64,000 nt of DNA from [Mycoplasma] falconis (GTDB taxonomy: Bacteria > Bacillota_I > Bacilli_A > Mycoplasmatales > Metamycoplasmataceae), in NCBI RefSeq assembly GCF_006385795.1, contig NZ_VFSS01000001.1:62001-126000 (forward strand), in the 5' to 3' direction. The notes beneath the pieces are model-generated. The model was given only the letters and a program-made list of their open reading frames with translations. It ran no database searches and was not told the DNA's origin. Made by a program: the position numbers and the translations under genes. Below are positions 44,429-59,200 of this stretch, one piece after another (the first letter of the stretch is position 1; each line of letters starts with the position of its first letter).

Positions 44429-45979
44429 ATGAAAAATCAAAAACCAAAGATAAGAAGACATAATTGAATATCTAAGGTTCTTAAAAAAATTGGAACGATT
44501 AGATATATATTTTTAGTTTATGTTTTATTCACGGTTGTAATGTCGCTTTTATTATTTTGAAACATTAGCCATCGTGAAGGAGTAGAAGTTGGTTATTTAG
44601 ACGCTTTATTTACCGCGGCATCAGCTTTTAGTGATACCGGTCTAAATACCTTTACAAATGGTATCGGAGCAACCTTTAACGAGTTCGGACAGGCTATTAT
44701 TGCTATTTGTATTGTCGTTGGAGGAATCGGAATATTTACTATAAAAGTTTATATTTTCCAATCATTGTTAGGTTGAAGAACTAATATCTTTAACAGTCAA
44801 GTTAGTCAAACTGAAAGAGGTGGCAACACTATTTCTGAAACTAAAAAAATGATTAAAGTTTCAATTAGTTTTTTAATTATTGCAACGATTTTTGCTTCAA
44901 TTATTTTTACTTTATATTTCTACTATAACGACAATCAATTTTTTACTGATAATGTCGATAAATTAAATGGTACAGGATTAAAACCATATGAATTTAACCC
45001 TTACGTGCCATTACAATATAAACCATACAACAATATTAACTTAGCGATTAAATACGGTGTTTTTCACGCTATAAGTTCAATTAATAATGCTGGGTTTGAT
45101 ATTATTAGTGCTAAAAGTTTACAACCATATTACTATGATTATGGTTTTCAAATAATAACTATTTTTGTCTTTCTTATCGGAGGAATTGGTTTTCCAGTAA
45201 TTTATGATTTTTGATTAAAAATTCAAAGTTTAGATAAAGATAAAAAAGCTCATAGATTTAGTTTATTTACTAAATTTACTTTAATAACTTATATATCTAC
45301 AACAGCTATCGCTTTAATTCTAACGATTATTTTTGAAACTACTGCCCGCGGAGAAATGTACTTTTGAAATCAACAAGCATACGGCAATAGTTGAAACAAA
45401 TTATTTGCGATTTATTTCCAAGTTAAATCAACCCGTTCCGCTGGCTTTTCAACAATTAACTATTACAACTTTACTCAACCCACAATTATTATTCATGGTA
45501 TTTTAATGTTTATTGGGTTTAGTCCTGTATCAACAGCCGGAGGAGTACGTAATACCACAATAGCTGTTATCTTTTTAAGTATTATCACAATGGTTAGTGG
45601 TAAAAAACACATTAATGCTTTTAAAAGACAAATTGGCAAAGAAACGTTGATTAAAGCCGTTAATGTCTTTACTATTGCTTTATTATTAGTCACAACTGGA
45701 ACACTTGTTGTATATGCAACTTTACCGCATACTTCCGAAACACCTTGACAGACTTCATTGCCTTTAACATTTGTCTTTTTTGAAATATGTTCAGCTTTCG
45801 GAAACTCAGGACTTTCGACCGGAGTTACTGGACAAATACAAGTCGTTGGTAAACTTGCAATTATTTTAGTTATGATTACCGGTCAATTTGGTATTCCACA
45901 AACTATTAAAATTTGAGGTAAAAGCAAGGCAAGCTCTGAAAATTATCAATATATTTATGAAGATGTCTCTATCGGTTAA
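44429..45979 (+). CDS. ktrB: Potassium channel subunit KtrB (TrkH/KtrB family)
   Basis: 516 residues with about ten TGA Trp codons. Four M1-P-M2 repeats are identified by the filter loops FSDTGLNTF, INNAGFDII, TRSAGFST and FGNSGLST, each with its conserved Gly. It carries K+ uptake when gated by KtrA. The gene is followed after 14 nt by the giant lipoprotein gene, which has its own AAGGAGG, so the two are likely co-transcribed. Confidence 0.95.
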
Positions 45980-45993
45980 CCCAAGGAGGTTAT

Positions 45994-48900
45994 ATGAAAA
46001 AGAATTCTAAATTAGCCCAAAAAATTATCGCTATGGGTTCATCAATGGCTATTTTAGCTGCTGGTTTAGTTTCATCACAATGTAACAAACCTATTGATGA
46101 TGAAAACAAAGAAAAACCACAAAAATTAATTACAGGCGATGTGCATTACGTAGCATTAGGGGATGATTACGCCATTGGACAAAATAACAGTATTAATGCT
46201 GAAAAAAACAATTATTTTGACAAAGATAAAGATGAAATATACGGAATATCATATCCTTCATATTTAGCTAATTCAATTAACATTTTAAAAGATGATTCAA
46301 TAAAGTTAGCTTCTTATCAAAATTACGGTTTAAGTAAGACCAATGTTAATGATTGATTACACCTTTTAAATGTCGAAGTCGAAAATTACGACAATACAAA
46401 TTTAGCTTATAACGAATATCTAAATAAACAAAATAAATCAGACAGAATTGCCGATCTGTTTGGTGATTTTTCTAATTTAGAGAAATTGAATAGTGATATT
46501 AAAAACGCAAACCTAATAACTATTTCGTTAGGTTTAAATGATGTAATTGATAGTTCAAAAATTTTACCTATTTTAATGACGTTGGAAAAAATAAGTACAG
46601 CTGAATTGACAGTGAAAATAGCTGAATTAACAAAACAATTAGCCGATGATTTAACTAATTTTTCAAATCAATATTCTTTATTAATTAAGAAAATTAAAGA
46701 ATTAAATCCAGAAGCTAATATTAATTTAGTGGGTTATATAACTCCATTTGCTAAGCTGGCTACGATTTTAAGAAATCAATATGAAATTAATATTCTAGAT
46801 GATATTACTAAAACCTTAAATCAAAATATTTTACAAGTGGCTAAAAATAATAATGTTAATTATGTAAGCTTCTTTGATGAAATAAAAATGACCGAAGAAG
46901 CAGATAAATATTCAACCGATATTTTATCTGCTTTACCTTCTAATGCAGCTTATAAAAAACTTGGACAAGACATTTTTATGAAAATGTCAACTGGTCAAGA
47001 AGGTTTTAAGGCTTTAATTGGTGATAATAAAAAAGATAGTGATAACCAGACTTTTAGAAAAACAATGGCTTTTTCAACACATTCAACTGCTATTAAAGCT
47101 AATATTTTAGGCTTATCAGCCGCTAACATTGATAGCTTTGCCAAAGAATATGGTTTTGAATCTTTACCTCAAAATAAAGCGATTATTAATTCTCAAAAAA
47201 TCAATTTAGAAAACAAAAAATACTTTTCATACTTTTTAAGTCAGATTGAAAGCTTAGAATTTTCTAATAAAGAAAAAGCTAAAAATTTAATAGGCAAATT
47301 ATTAAATCAATTAGGTTTATTTGAACAAAATTATCAAAATATTTGAAGCTTTTTTGAAACTAATTTAGATAATGAAACAACCTTCGAAAAAACAATTAAA
47401 CTTGTTGAAGATATTTTAAATTCTGATTATTTAAACAATGCTATTAATAAAGCTGACATAAGTTCAAACGATGTTATTGAATATAAATCTTATAATGCCG
47501 TAAAACTTAGCGATATTACATCAGTTTTTAATCAAAACGTTTTTGCGAAACAAACTGTTTATGAAATTTTACAAGATTTATTTAACCAATTAAAAGATAA
47601 AGGGGAATCTCTTAATTTACTTAAAAATTTAACAAGTAATTTAGTAAAAGATATTTTAAGTGAGAATAATTTAAGTAAGGTTTTAAGTCCACAAGTTTTT
47701 AAAATATTTGAATTTATTTTTAAAAATGAAGCGGTTAAGAACGACCTAAAAAATATCATTGATCAAACAATTAATGATATTTTTACATCAAATAGTAAAG
47801 CTTTTGAACCGGCTACATTTTTAGAATTCGTAAAACAAATTGTTAAAGATCATAAAGATGAAGTTATTAGTCTTTTAACAAAAATCATTAAATCTAACGA
47901 TAATACTGATTTATTAAATAATTTAATTGAAAACATTACTAAAAACGTAATGAATATTTATTCAATTAAAGAAGATAAATATGATGATATTCATTATTTT
48001 TTAAGCAATTTAATAAAAAATTTAGATCAAATTGAAAATATTAAACAAATTATTGGTTCTATTTTAAATAGTTTTGTTAATGGATCTAAAACATTAAATA
48101 ATGATTTTGCTTCTTTAATAAGTAAAGCGATAGACGATTTAATTTTTGATACTTACAATAATAAAAAAGACAATTCTTTATTATTTGAGATCATTTCATT
48201 TAAACCAAATAATACTAATTTGGATGTTGAAAAATATCAAAATGGTTTATATACTTTTATGCAAGGTTTTGCCGATCATAAAAACATTGCCAATTTAAGT
48301 AATATCAATCAATATTTAGATAAAGAATTTAGAGATAGATTATTAGCTTTATTTACTAATATTGTAAGAAACAAAGATAATAAACTTAACGATCAAGGTA
48401 AGACAGTTATTAAAAAACTGACTGCTTATTATATAAAAGAAATTTTAGACGATAACAACGTTATTTCACAAGCAGTAAACCAAATTGTAAAATACGCCTT
48501 ATTAACTCCTTTAATCAATTTTATTATTGATAATAATTACGCTAAATTATTTGCTGAAAATAATAACAATCCAGAACAAGCAGCTGAAGATTTTATTAAT
48601 AAAACTTGAAAAGAATTATTCGATACCTTAAAATCACAAGTTATAGCTAATAGCTTAATAAAAGTATTGGATGATTTAATTGAAAACGGTCAAAACTATA
48701 ATTTAAAAAATGGTTATGATTTTGTTATTTCTTTATTAAAAAATGCTGAAAATAATCAAATTTATGATTTAGCTAATTCATTAATAACTCAAATTGCCGC
48801 AAGCAAAGATAATTTATCTAATATTGTTAAAATTGGAAGCCTTTGATTAGATAAAAACGCTAATGTAAAACTAGACGAACAAAAACAAAAAGATATAACT

Positions 48901-51900
48901 AATTATTTAAGCGTTTTATTTAAAAACATTCCTCAATCTATGTTTTATAAAAATTTAATAGATACTTTAAAAGATAAGATTAATAATTTAGATACAAATG
49001 AAATTAATGACTTTTCAAAATTAGGAAAATATATTTTAGAAACAATTAAATCTCAATTTGATTTTAATAATAAAGATTTAATTAATGAAATTATTGATAT
49101 TTTATTAACAAAAAATAAAGACGGTAATAGTGCATTACCTTTAAAAGATGTTTTAAAAGCTATTTCTTATTTATTAGGTAATAAAAACTTTGTTAAGTTT
49201 GTTTTAAATAAAGTAAATCTAAAAAGCATTGTATTAAACGCGATTGATAAAATAGATATTTCTAATTTAGATTTAAATCAAGAAAGCAAAGATAAACTAA
49301 ATAAAATTATTAATTCATTTAAAGAATATACAAACAATAATTTCGAGACTTTAATTAACCAAAACATTGTCGATATTTTAGTTAATACTTTTAGTGATGA
49401 AAATAATTTTGAAGTAAATAATATTAATCAATTTTTAGCTAACGTTATAACTTCTAACAAACAAACTTTAATTGATATCATAAAACGACTTTTAGATGAC
49501 TTTTTATTAAAAAATAAGGACAATCAAAAAGATGCTTTATCTATTTTATTTGAGGTTATTAAACAAAAAGCGCCAGATTTAAATTTAGGCAAAGATAAAG
49601 AGAAAATAAGAGAAATTATTTTAAAAGTGATTTCATTTATTGAAAATCAAAAAGTTGTTGAAATTGAATTAAATAAATTATTATCTTTAACAGCTGATTA
49701 TGTGACAAAAAATGGTTTAGATTTTAATGACGTAAGATTAGATAAAAACAGTTTAATTAACGCTTTATTACAATTAATTAATTATGATAATTTAAACCAA
49801 CTGTTAACCAAAGAATTAAGCCAAGATGAAGTTTTATTTATTATCGATTTAGCAGCAAAAAATATTCCTTTTATTTTAGATAGAATAAACATTAAAACTA
49901 CTAGAAGTACTACTCTAAGTAACGTAAAAGCCGGTATAACTAAACAAGAAATATTTAAACTAATTATTAATGTTTTAAATACGTTTAACAACGATCAAAA
50001 ACAACAACTGCTTGATATCTTAAAAAACGCGATTTCAGACAATAAGGATAACGCTAAATTAAGAGAAATTTTAGTAGCGGTTATTAAACCTTATATAGCT
50101 AAAATACCTAATAATTATTTAGAAGCTTTAAGTCAAGAAAATAATAAAGCTGCTGACTTAGCTAAAATTATTGTTGACGAAACGTTAGATAATATTTATA
50201 ACAAAGAATTATCAGATAGTTTATTCAATGTTTTAAATAACATAATTAATAACCTGCCAGTTTATAACGTTGATGAAAGCATTCAAATCCTAATAATTAA
50301 TATCTTAAGATTTAACGAAGGTAACAAGTTAAATACATTAGTAAATAACTTAATAAAAAATACAACTTCAAATCAAATCGTAAAAGATAAATTATTTGCA
50401 GCTTTATTAGAATTTTTAAAATCAGAAACTAATACGATCTTAAATAAAGATGAAGAAGAAAAACTTAAAAATTATGTTCAAAAATTAATTGAATTTTTAC
50501 CTGATTCAAAACTTTATAATAATTTAAATAAACAAATTTTTAACGAATTTGCAAACTTACATTCTTCTTCTAAATATGATGATATTTTAAAAGCTTTACA
50601 AACTGCTTTATCTAAATATTTTGATTTAAAAAATAAATCATTATTAGAAGATATAAAAGAATTACTATTAGTTGATAAACAATATAAATTTAAAGAATTT
50701 GTGGAAACATTAAAAATTCTTTTAAGCAAAAAAACTTTTGTTGACTATGTATGAAAACAATTAAATTTAAAAGATTTAATTGTTAAATCAATAGATAATT
50801 TAGATTTAAATTCTATTAGCAACATTCAATTAAAAGAAGCTTTAAAAGAGCTTTTAGATTACACCAAAGATTATGTAAATGATAATTTTGATATTTTAAT
50901 AAAAGAAGAATTATTCAAACATATAAATAAATTATTAGATTCTGTTGAAGAAGAGCAATCAATTAAAGATTTAGTTATTGCTTACTTAGAAAATGCAAAA
51001 ATTGATTTAACTAATACAATTATTAATTTAAAAAATTCTTATTTAAACACTGAAAATCCTAAATTTAAAGAAGCTTTTACAAAAATAGTTTCTGCTTTAT
51101 TAATTAATAAATTAAATTTATCACAAGAAAACAATGAATTACTCGTTTCTTTATTAGCTAATATTTCAAAACATTTAGACAAATTAAATATTATTCAACC
51201 TGTTATTAATGCTTTTGTTGACAAATTAATTGAAAATATTAATAAAAATGATTTTGACTATAAACAATTTGACTTTAATTACACTTTAGATTTAGCTAAA
51301 TTATTTAAGGAAATTGATTTAAATCAAATAGAATTATTTGCTACTTCTATAAGTGGGGATGATTACGCTAAAATAATTGAATTTATTATTAGTAATATAA
51401 ATGTTTTAGATAACTTTATTAATAAAGAAAATGGTTCAGAAGAAGGTAATTCAAAAGAAGAAATAAAAGCTAACACTAAAATTGTTTACATTAGCAAAAA
51501 GATTGAAATTGATAATGTATTTATTATTAGTCTAGTTAAAAAATTATTAACTTCTTTATCACAAGAAAACAAAGAAAAAATTATTAATAATTTAGATCAA
51601 TTAGTAAATTACATTAAAACCAGTGAATCATTTAAAAAGCTACTTGAAGATAATTTAGGAATATTGATTAAAAATAAGATTTTAGAAATAAATCCAAAAT
51701 TAAACAATTTAGCAAATCATTTATCAGAATATGCAATTAATTTAATTACTAAAAACTATAAATTACATATTCAGCTAAAACAATTAATTAATTCAATAAT
51801 TAATATTGAAAAGCAAGAATTAGATAATATAAATGATTGATCTGATTTTCTAATATTTACTTTAAATAAAAATGAAAGCGAATTAAAAGATTTTGTTTTT

Positions 51901-54900
51901 GAGCTTTTAGATGAAATATTATTAGAAAAATTAACTGATCAAGACTATGTTGATTTAGCTAAATTATTAGTAAATATAGAATATAACACTTCTTCTAACA
52001 CTTCTTCTAACACTTCTTCTAACACTTCTTCTAAAATAGCAGAATTTTTAAAAAATTATTTTGGTTCATGAGTTGATGAACAAATAATTATTGACACTTT
52101 AATAAAAGTTTTAAAACATCTAAAAGTAGAAACAAGAGATCAAATTTTAGATGTTCTAAAAGATAAAGTCAAAGAAGATAAACAAAATCCAATATTGAAA
52201 AAATTATTAGCAAAATTATTAAAAGAAAAAATAGAAGCGATAGAAAATAAAGAAGTATTAAAACTATTTATTAATACTGATGAAGAAAGTATTACTGATT
52301 TTGTTAATAATTTATTAGATAATGTTTTTGAAAACGTTTTAGACGATGAATTAATTGATGATATATTTAACGTATTAAGAAACATTAATAAAGATATTGA
52401 TCCTTATTTAGAATTAACAACCATAGATAAATTTATTGTGTTAATTTTAAGAAAAGGTAAACAGATAGCATTAGATAAGCCAACTAAAAAATTAATAGCT
52501 AATTTATTAGGCAATGGTTTTGTGTTTGATACTGCTTATAATGGTTTAATTAATTATTTAAAAGAAAAAGCTAAAACCAATTTAAGTGAAGAAGAAATAA
52601 ATACATTAAAACAATACATAAAAGATGTTTTAAATTACTTACCGCAAAGCGAATTATTTAACAATTTAACAAATACTTTATTAAATGAATATGAAAGTAA
52701 ATTGAACAATAATTCTTCTTTAAGCGATGTAGTAAATGTTTCATTAACAGTAATTAAAAACATTTTTGCTTTTGAAAACAAAGAGTTATTAACCAATTTA
52801 AATAGTTTAATAACAGTTAATAATAAATATGAAAGCATTGATATTGTTAAGGTCGCTCAAATTTTATTAACTAAAAACGAATTTGTTGATTTTGTTTTTG
52901 CTTCACTAGATTTAAAAAATATTATTAAAAATGCTTTAGAAGGTATAAAAGTTGATGATAAAGAGGGAATAACTCAACAAGTTAAAGATTATTTATCAAG
53001 CGTTATCGAATATAGCAAAGGTTTTGTTGATGAAAAATATGATGTAACTTTAATGCCATTAATTAAAAAAATAATTGCTTCTGCTTTTGATGAAAAAACA
53101 ACTAAAGATATTACTAGCTTAAGTCAATGAGTAATTAATGCTATTGATTTAAATAAAGATTTAATTAAAGAAACATTTAATACTTTATTTAAAGAATATT
53201 TAGCTGATGAAAAAGCCACTGAGGTGCAAAATAATTTTGCTGAGTTATTAACCTCTATTATGGAACAAAACTTAGTTGGTTTTGAATGACCAGAAGGCTC
53301 TAAACAATTACTAAATAAAACAATTATTAATTTATTTAAATCTGTTCCAAATTGAGAGATTTTAGATAATATCATTGACAATATCTTAGATAAAGTGGTT
53401 GAAAATATCCAAAATCACGGTTTTGACCCAACAGCTTATGACTTTAATAAAACTATTAATGTTGTTGATGTAATTAATAATTTAAATTATCCTGCTATTG
53501 AGGATTATGTTAAAACTGTATCATCAGAAGAAATTAGAAATTTAGTTATTTTATTAATTAATAATATTGATAAATTTGCTTATGTAATTTCTGATTACAG
53601 CAAAGAAGAAAATACTACAGCCGAAGCAAAAAACAATACTCAAATTGTTTACTTTGATGGCGGTATAAAAGTAAATATTAATGTTTACTTTAAGTTATTT
53701 AAACTAGCTTTTAACATTTTAAGTGATGAAGATAAAAACATTATTAGAGAAGCTTTATCTAGTTTATTTAATTGAGTACAAAACGAAGTTAAATTACAAA
53801 ATTGAGTTAAACATTTATTAAAACCTTTAAAGCAAGTTATTGTAAACGCTAATGAAAATGCGGAAGACTTTGCTAATGAAATTACTGAGGCTATCTATAA
53901 TTTAATTTTTAAATCTAACGCGTCAAAAGAATTTGCGATCAGTTTATCTAAATCACTAATTGATTTAAGTGGTGAGACAATTGAAGGTTTTAATAACTTT
54001 AACGAACTATTTAAACATTTAATTATTGTTAATAAAGAAAATATTAAGAAATTCGTTAACGCTGCACTTGTCGAAGTTTTAACTAATAAGCAATTGGTAC
54101 AAAACGTAATTAGATTTACTTTAGAACAAATTAATAAAAAATACGGTTTATCTGCAACTTCACAGCAATTAGATAATATTGAATCATTATTAACTAGATT
54201 ATTAATGAAGTTTAACGAACTAAATATATTTAATAATGTTTTAAACGATGCTATTGATTTAAGTGCTAACATCAACTTCTTAGATGAAGAAGGACATTTA
54301 GATACCGAAAATATAATTAATTGATTATTAAATACTTTAACTAATATTGAATATTACAAATATTTAACTACTGAAAACTTTGAAGATATTTTTGCAACTA
54401 TTTTAGATAAAAATATTGATGCTTCTATCTTAGAAAACGAAATGTATTCAGTTTACGAATATATTGTCAACAATATTGGTAAATTTAAAGTTAATAAAGA
54501 AAATAATAGTGAAGAAGAAAATACAAACAGCCCTTCTTCAACACCAAGTATTAAATTAGATTTAGAAAATCTAGAAAAACTAATTTACAACGCCTTAAAA
54601 GCCTTAAATGGTTCAATTAAACCAGATAATCAAAATGGTAAAGAAGCATTAACTAACTTTATCTATAAAGCGGTTCAAGATCAAGTATTAAAAATAGATT
54701 GAAGTCAAATAAAACAAGATATTTTCCCAATTGAAAAATTAGAATGAATTACTAAGAAATTTATTAACTATGAAGAAATCAAAAACATGATTGGCGGATT
54801 AGTAAATGATTTTCTAGCTGGTAATAAAATCGAATCTTCATCATTAGGTGATTTATTATCAAAAATCATTTTGGCAGTAAAAAATAATTTAAAAGATAAC

Positions 54901-56121
54901 ATTACAAAAATCTTAAAAACTTTTGGCAATGATGCTGAAATAATGCATGAAATTATCGTTAATGTAATGAACTATTTAAATCTGCAAAATACAACCAAAG
55001 AAGATGAAGAGTTTTTAACTAATCTATTAAGGGATTTACTACCAAGCTTATTGGATACTGATATTTATCAAAGAAAAATTCTAAATAGATCAATCGATTC
55101 TTTTGCAATGTTTGCTAAAGAAATTCAACTAGCAAACCCAACTAAATGAATTAAAGATGCAATAAATAGAATTACCTCTGTTTTATCTTTAAAAGATGTA
55201 GCAGTTATAACTAGATTTATTGGCAAGGGCAAAATTATTAACGGTTCAACCTTAATTAGATTAATTAATTTATTATTCGAAAAGAGTGACTTTAAAAATT
55301 CTGTTGTTTATAATGCTTTAAGAAATATTAATAAAAATCCTGATAAAGCTCAACGTAGCAACATGAAAACATTAAATGATATGGTTGACGGTGCTATTAG
55401 TAACATTTTTGGTGGTTCTAAAAACAATAACAATGATGACCCAGATAATATTGAAGTTTCAATTGACCCGCTTGTTTTATTAAATACTGTTTTTGAAATT
55501 GTAGCTCAACAACTAATCAAAGATCCGGCTGTTAAATCAGGTAACTTTGCTGAAATTACTGCAAGTGAAAATTGAAAAGCAATGTACCGGATGGTAGTTG
55601 CTATGGAATGAGTAGTATACGAAATGTTTGGTCGTGAAACTTATGTAGATCAAAGAGAAAACAAGGGAAAAGTTTCTTTATATTCTGGTGTTAGATCAAT
55701 TATGTGAGAACTGTTAGAAGGAACTAACTTATCATGAATTCCTGGTATTAGTTCTAAATTCACCGGTTTACAAGGAGTCTTAAAAGATACTAATTTAAGA
55801 AGGCAGTTAACTAACTATTTAACTGATAAATCTTGATTTACTTATACTTACTACAATGAATCAAATTACACTCCTGCCGCAATTATTTATATTATTGCAA
55901 CCAGTGGTTATAACGAAGCCGAACAAAATCTATTAACTCCATTTAAATTTAAAATAAGTAAAGACGGACAAGAAAATGAGATTTCAAAAGCTGAATATAT
56001 TTTATTAACCATTAAAGAAGGTGGTTATGGTAAATATATGACAATCAACGACGTAACCCCGATAAACAAATGAAGCGGTTTAAATAAGGTTCCAAAAGAT
56101 CAATTTTCAAAAGATAATTAA
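45994..56121 (+). CDS. Giant surface lipoprotein with degenerate SGNH/GDSL hydrolase domain
   Basis: 3,375 residues in one frame once many TGA codons are read as Trp. The signal peptide ends VSSQC (Cys30). Residues about 50-340 follow an SGNH hydrolase, but block I is LGDDYAIG (Asp58 where the nucleophile Ser should be), and block V is PSNAAYKKLG without the usual DxxH. Block III LGLNDV (Asn182) is kept, so the domain is probably not catalytic. The rest is Leu/Ile/Asn/Lys-rich helical sequence with at least three diverged repeats of about 260 residues, ending in a distinct Trp/Tyr-rich C-terminal domain (about residues 3190-3375). Strong AAGGAGG start. Confidence 0.8.
51985..52032 (+). repeat. 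Four perfect 12-bp tandem repeats in the giant lipoprotein gene
   Basis: The unit AACACTTCTTCT occurs four times in frame and encodes (Asn-Thr-Ser-Ser)4. Copy changes would keep the frame but change the length of a Ser/Thr-rich stretch. Confidence 0.95.
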
Positions 56122-56125
56122 TTTG

Positions 56126-56151
56126 AAAGACAACTGATAAATGTTGTCTTT
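56126..56151 (+). terminator. Intrinsic terminator after giant lipoprotein gene
   Basis: A perfect 9-bp stem AAAGACAAC/GTTGTCTTT with an 8-nt loop and a T run. Confidence 0.9.
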
Positions 56152-56276
56152 TTTTCTTTAAAATCAACTTAATTTAAATAAATTTTGAAAATTTTTAGAT
56201 TTTAATTAAAAAATAATATAAACTTAAAATCTAATTTAAAAATAAATATTTTTAAAAAAATGAATAGGTATTAATT

Positions 56277-59200
56277 ATGAAAAGAAAATTACTAAAAACT
56301 TTATTAACTCCTGTGGCTTTCATTACAACAGCAACGCCTGCTTTTTTAATTTCCGCAGGTAGTAATGTTAGTGTTAATAACACGACTTATTGAGAAGATT
56401 CTAATCTTGCTTATTATGATAATGACAGCAAAAGCGATTCAAACGCTTTAGCTGATTTAAACAATTATTTAGCTCCAAAATGAATGAAAGATGTCAATGA
56501 TAAAAAACTTTTATTTAATATGTCAATACCATCTACCCACGATTCTGGAACATGACTTATTAACAACGCATTTCAAAGACCATTGGCTAGAACTCAAACA
56601 ATGCCAATTTATGATCAGCTTAATTTAGGAATAAGAGGTTTAGATATTCGTTTGGATGCTAATTTAAGAGTTAGACATGGGATTTCTGAAACGCCTTATC
56701 GTTTTGACACCGCCTTAGCAGATGTAACTAAATTTTTAGATAACAATCCTTCTGAGGTAGTCGTGATTAGAGTTAAAGACAAAACTTTGATGTCAATAAT
56801 AAAACTCTAGCAGAGCAAGCAAGAATTGCTTATCATGATGTTTTAAATCGCCCTGAAATTAATAAATATTTATTTAACAAAGAAGGAGAAATGAATCCAA
56901 CTAAGTTAGATTGGTCTTTAAAAAATTTAAGAGGTAAAATTGTTATTTTAAATTTATGACATCACTTAGTTGATGTCTCAGCAGTTGGTGGAGCAAACTA
57001 TTGATTAGTAGTTAATAAAAATGAAACTCAACAAGACGTTTATGAAAATGTAACAATTGAACAAAAAGCTCAACTGTTTACTAATATGTTAGTTTCATCA
57101 GCTAATTCTAACTATTCAGACCCAAGGTTTTATATAAACTTTTTATCAATGGCAGGTGGTTGAAGACCGTGAAAATCTTCAAAAGAATTAGATCCATTAG
57201 CATGAAATATTATTAAAAGTAATCAACAGTTTAATAAATTAGGAATGATTTTTATGGATTATCCAGGTCCATCTTTAATTCAATCTATTTATAAAACTAA
57301 TTACAATATAACTGAAAAAGAAATGAAGGAATCTTTTGGTTATCCTTGAAACGATTTTATTTTTATTGAACAAAAACCAGAAGAAAATGCCAATTGAATT
57401 AAAATTTCCGGACAAGGAAGTTTATATGGTTATACTTTTGAACTTTATGAAGGCGATAAATTATTAGGTACTACTAAATGTGAAAGTCATTCAGAAGATG
57501 CAGTTGATATAACTTTTGGAGATAACATTAATTTTAAAACAGGGCAAAAATTAACTATTAAAGCTTATTATGATAAAACACAAGAAAATGCTTTTTATCC
57601 AAGTAATACTTATAACTTATTAACAGCCGAAACCACAGTTGTTGCTTCTGATTATGTTGCAAAATGAAAAGCTTTTCAACAAGATATAAAAAATAACATT
57701 AATAATTTTGCAGAGGTTGATTCTGCTCTTAAACAATATTTATCAAATTCTTACGTTAAGGTTTGAAGCACCATGTCAAGACCTACGCAAAGAAACAAAG
57801 AATTATTAACTACTTTAAAACAAAGATTTGATAATGATGTTAATAATTTAAATCAATTTAAAACAGATTTAGCAAAATTAAATCAAACTATTAATGATTT
57901 AAAAGATAATAACGATTCATTAATAAACAACGAAAACATTGAAGCTATTAGTTTATATCCTAATCAAGTTAAAAGCTTAATTAATTCATCTATCTCAATA
58001 AACAAAGTCGATTGAGAAAATTCACTTAATAATTTAGAAAAACGTCAAGGCGTTTTAGATAACATTAACAGCATTGTCAATGATTACAAAAACTTGAATG
58101 AAGTTAAACAATATTTAGAAACTAAAACGAATTTTAAAGATAAAGGTTTAACTTATTGAACATCCAAAGTTAATAATATTGAATTGCAATTAAATCCAAT
58201 AATTAAAAAAGTTATTGATAATCTTGATAATAAATTAGAACAACAAAATACTATTTTAAGTTTTAAAGCTGATGCCAATACTTTACAATCTAATTTAGAA
58301 AAAGTTAAAACCAAAATTGCAACTTACGAACAATATTTTGCAACTAATAACTTAAATAAAGAACAACAAAATTTATTTAGAAATGAAATTGAAAACAGCA
58401 TTATTGGACTAAACGAAACTAAACCAGTTTTAAAACAAATAGATAATTATTTAGAAAAATTTAATTCTTTGAAGCAAATAATTGAAAATTATGAAGATTT
58501 TGCAAATGAATATCATTTTAAAGATTTACCAACTAATTTAAAAGATCAATATACAACCTTAATTAATGAGATAAGATCTAATTTAAACAAAACTAACAAC
58601 GCATTACCTTTAAATGATATTGAAACATATATAACTAATTTAACTGATTTGCAAACTAAAATCAAAAACGAATATAATGAATATAAACTCGCTAAAAGAA
58701 AATACGATGAAGCTTTAAATAAAGTAAATAATTATTTAAATAAAATTAAAGCTAAAAACAATAATAAATACAATGAAGCTATTTCGTCAGCCGAAAGTAC
58801 AATTGCAGAAACTCAAAAAGCCGTTAAAGACAATTTAGTTTCTACTTTAAATACTCAAACTGAATTTTTAAATAATTTATTATTAAATTTACAAAAACAA
58901 ATAAACGATATCGATAGACAAACTAAATTTGAAGCAATTTATAATGATTTTGAATATTCTATTAATCAAAAAGATAAATTGCCTTCTGATGTAAATAGGA
59001 CAGATTTAATAGCTAATAATAAAGATATAGAAATAAGTAATTTGGTTTTAAATCCTAATGACGAAGAAGGTAAATTAAATATTTCATATACAATAAACTA
59101 CGATGGTTTAAAACAAAATAAACGGCAAAAATTTGAAGGTTTTTGAACAAAAGAATATTGAAATAAACTGCAATATATTAAAGATTTAGAAGATAAAAGA

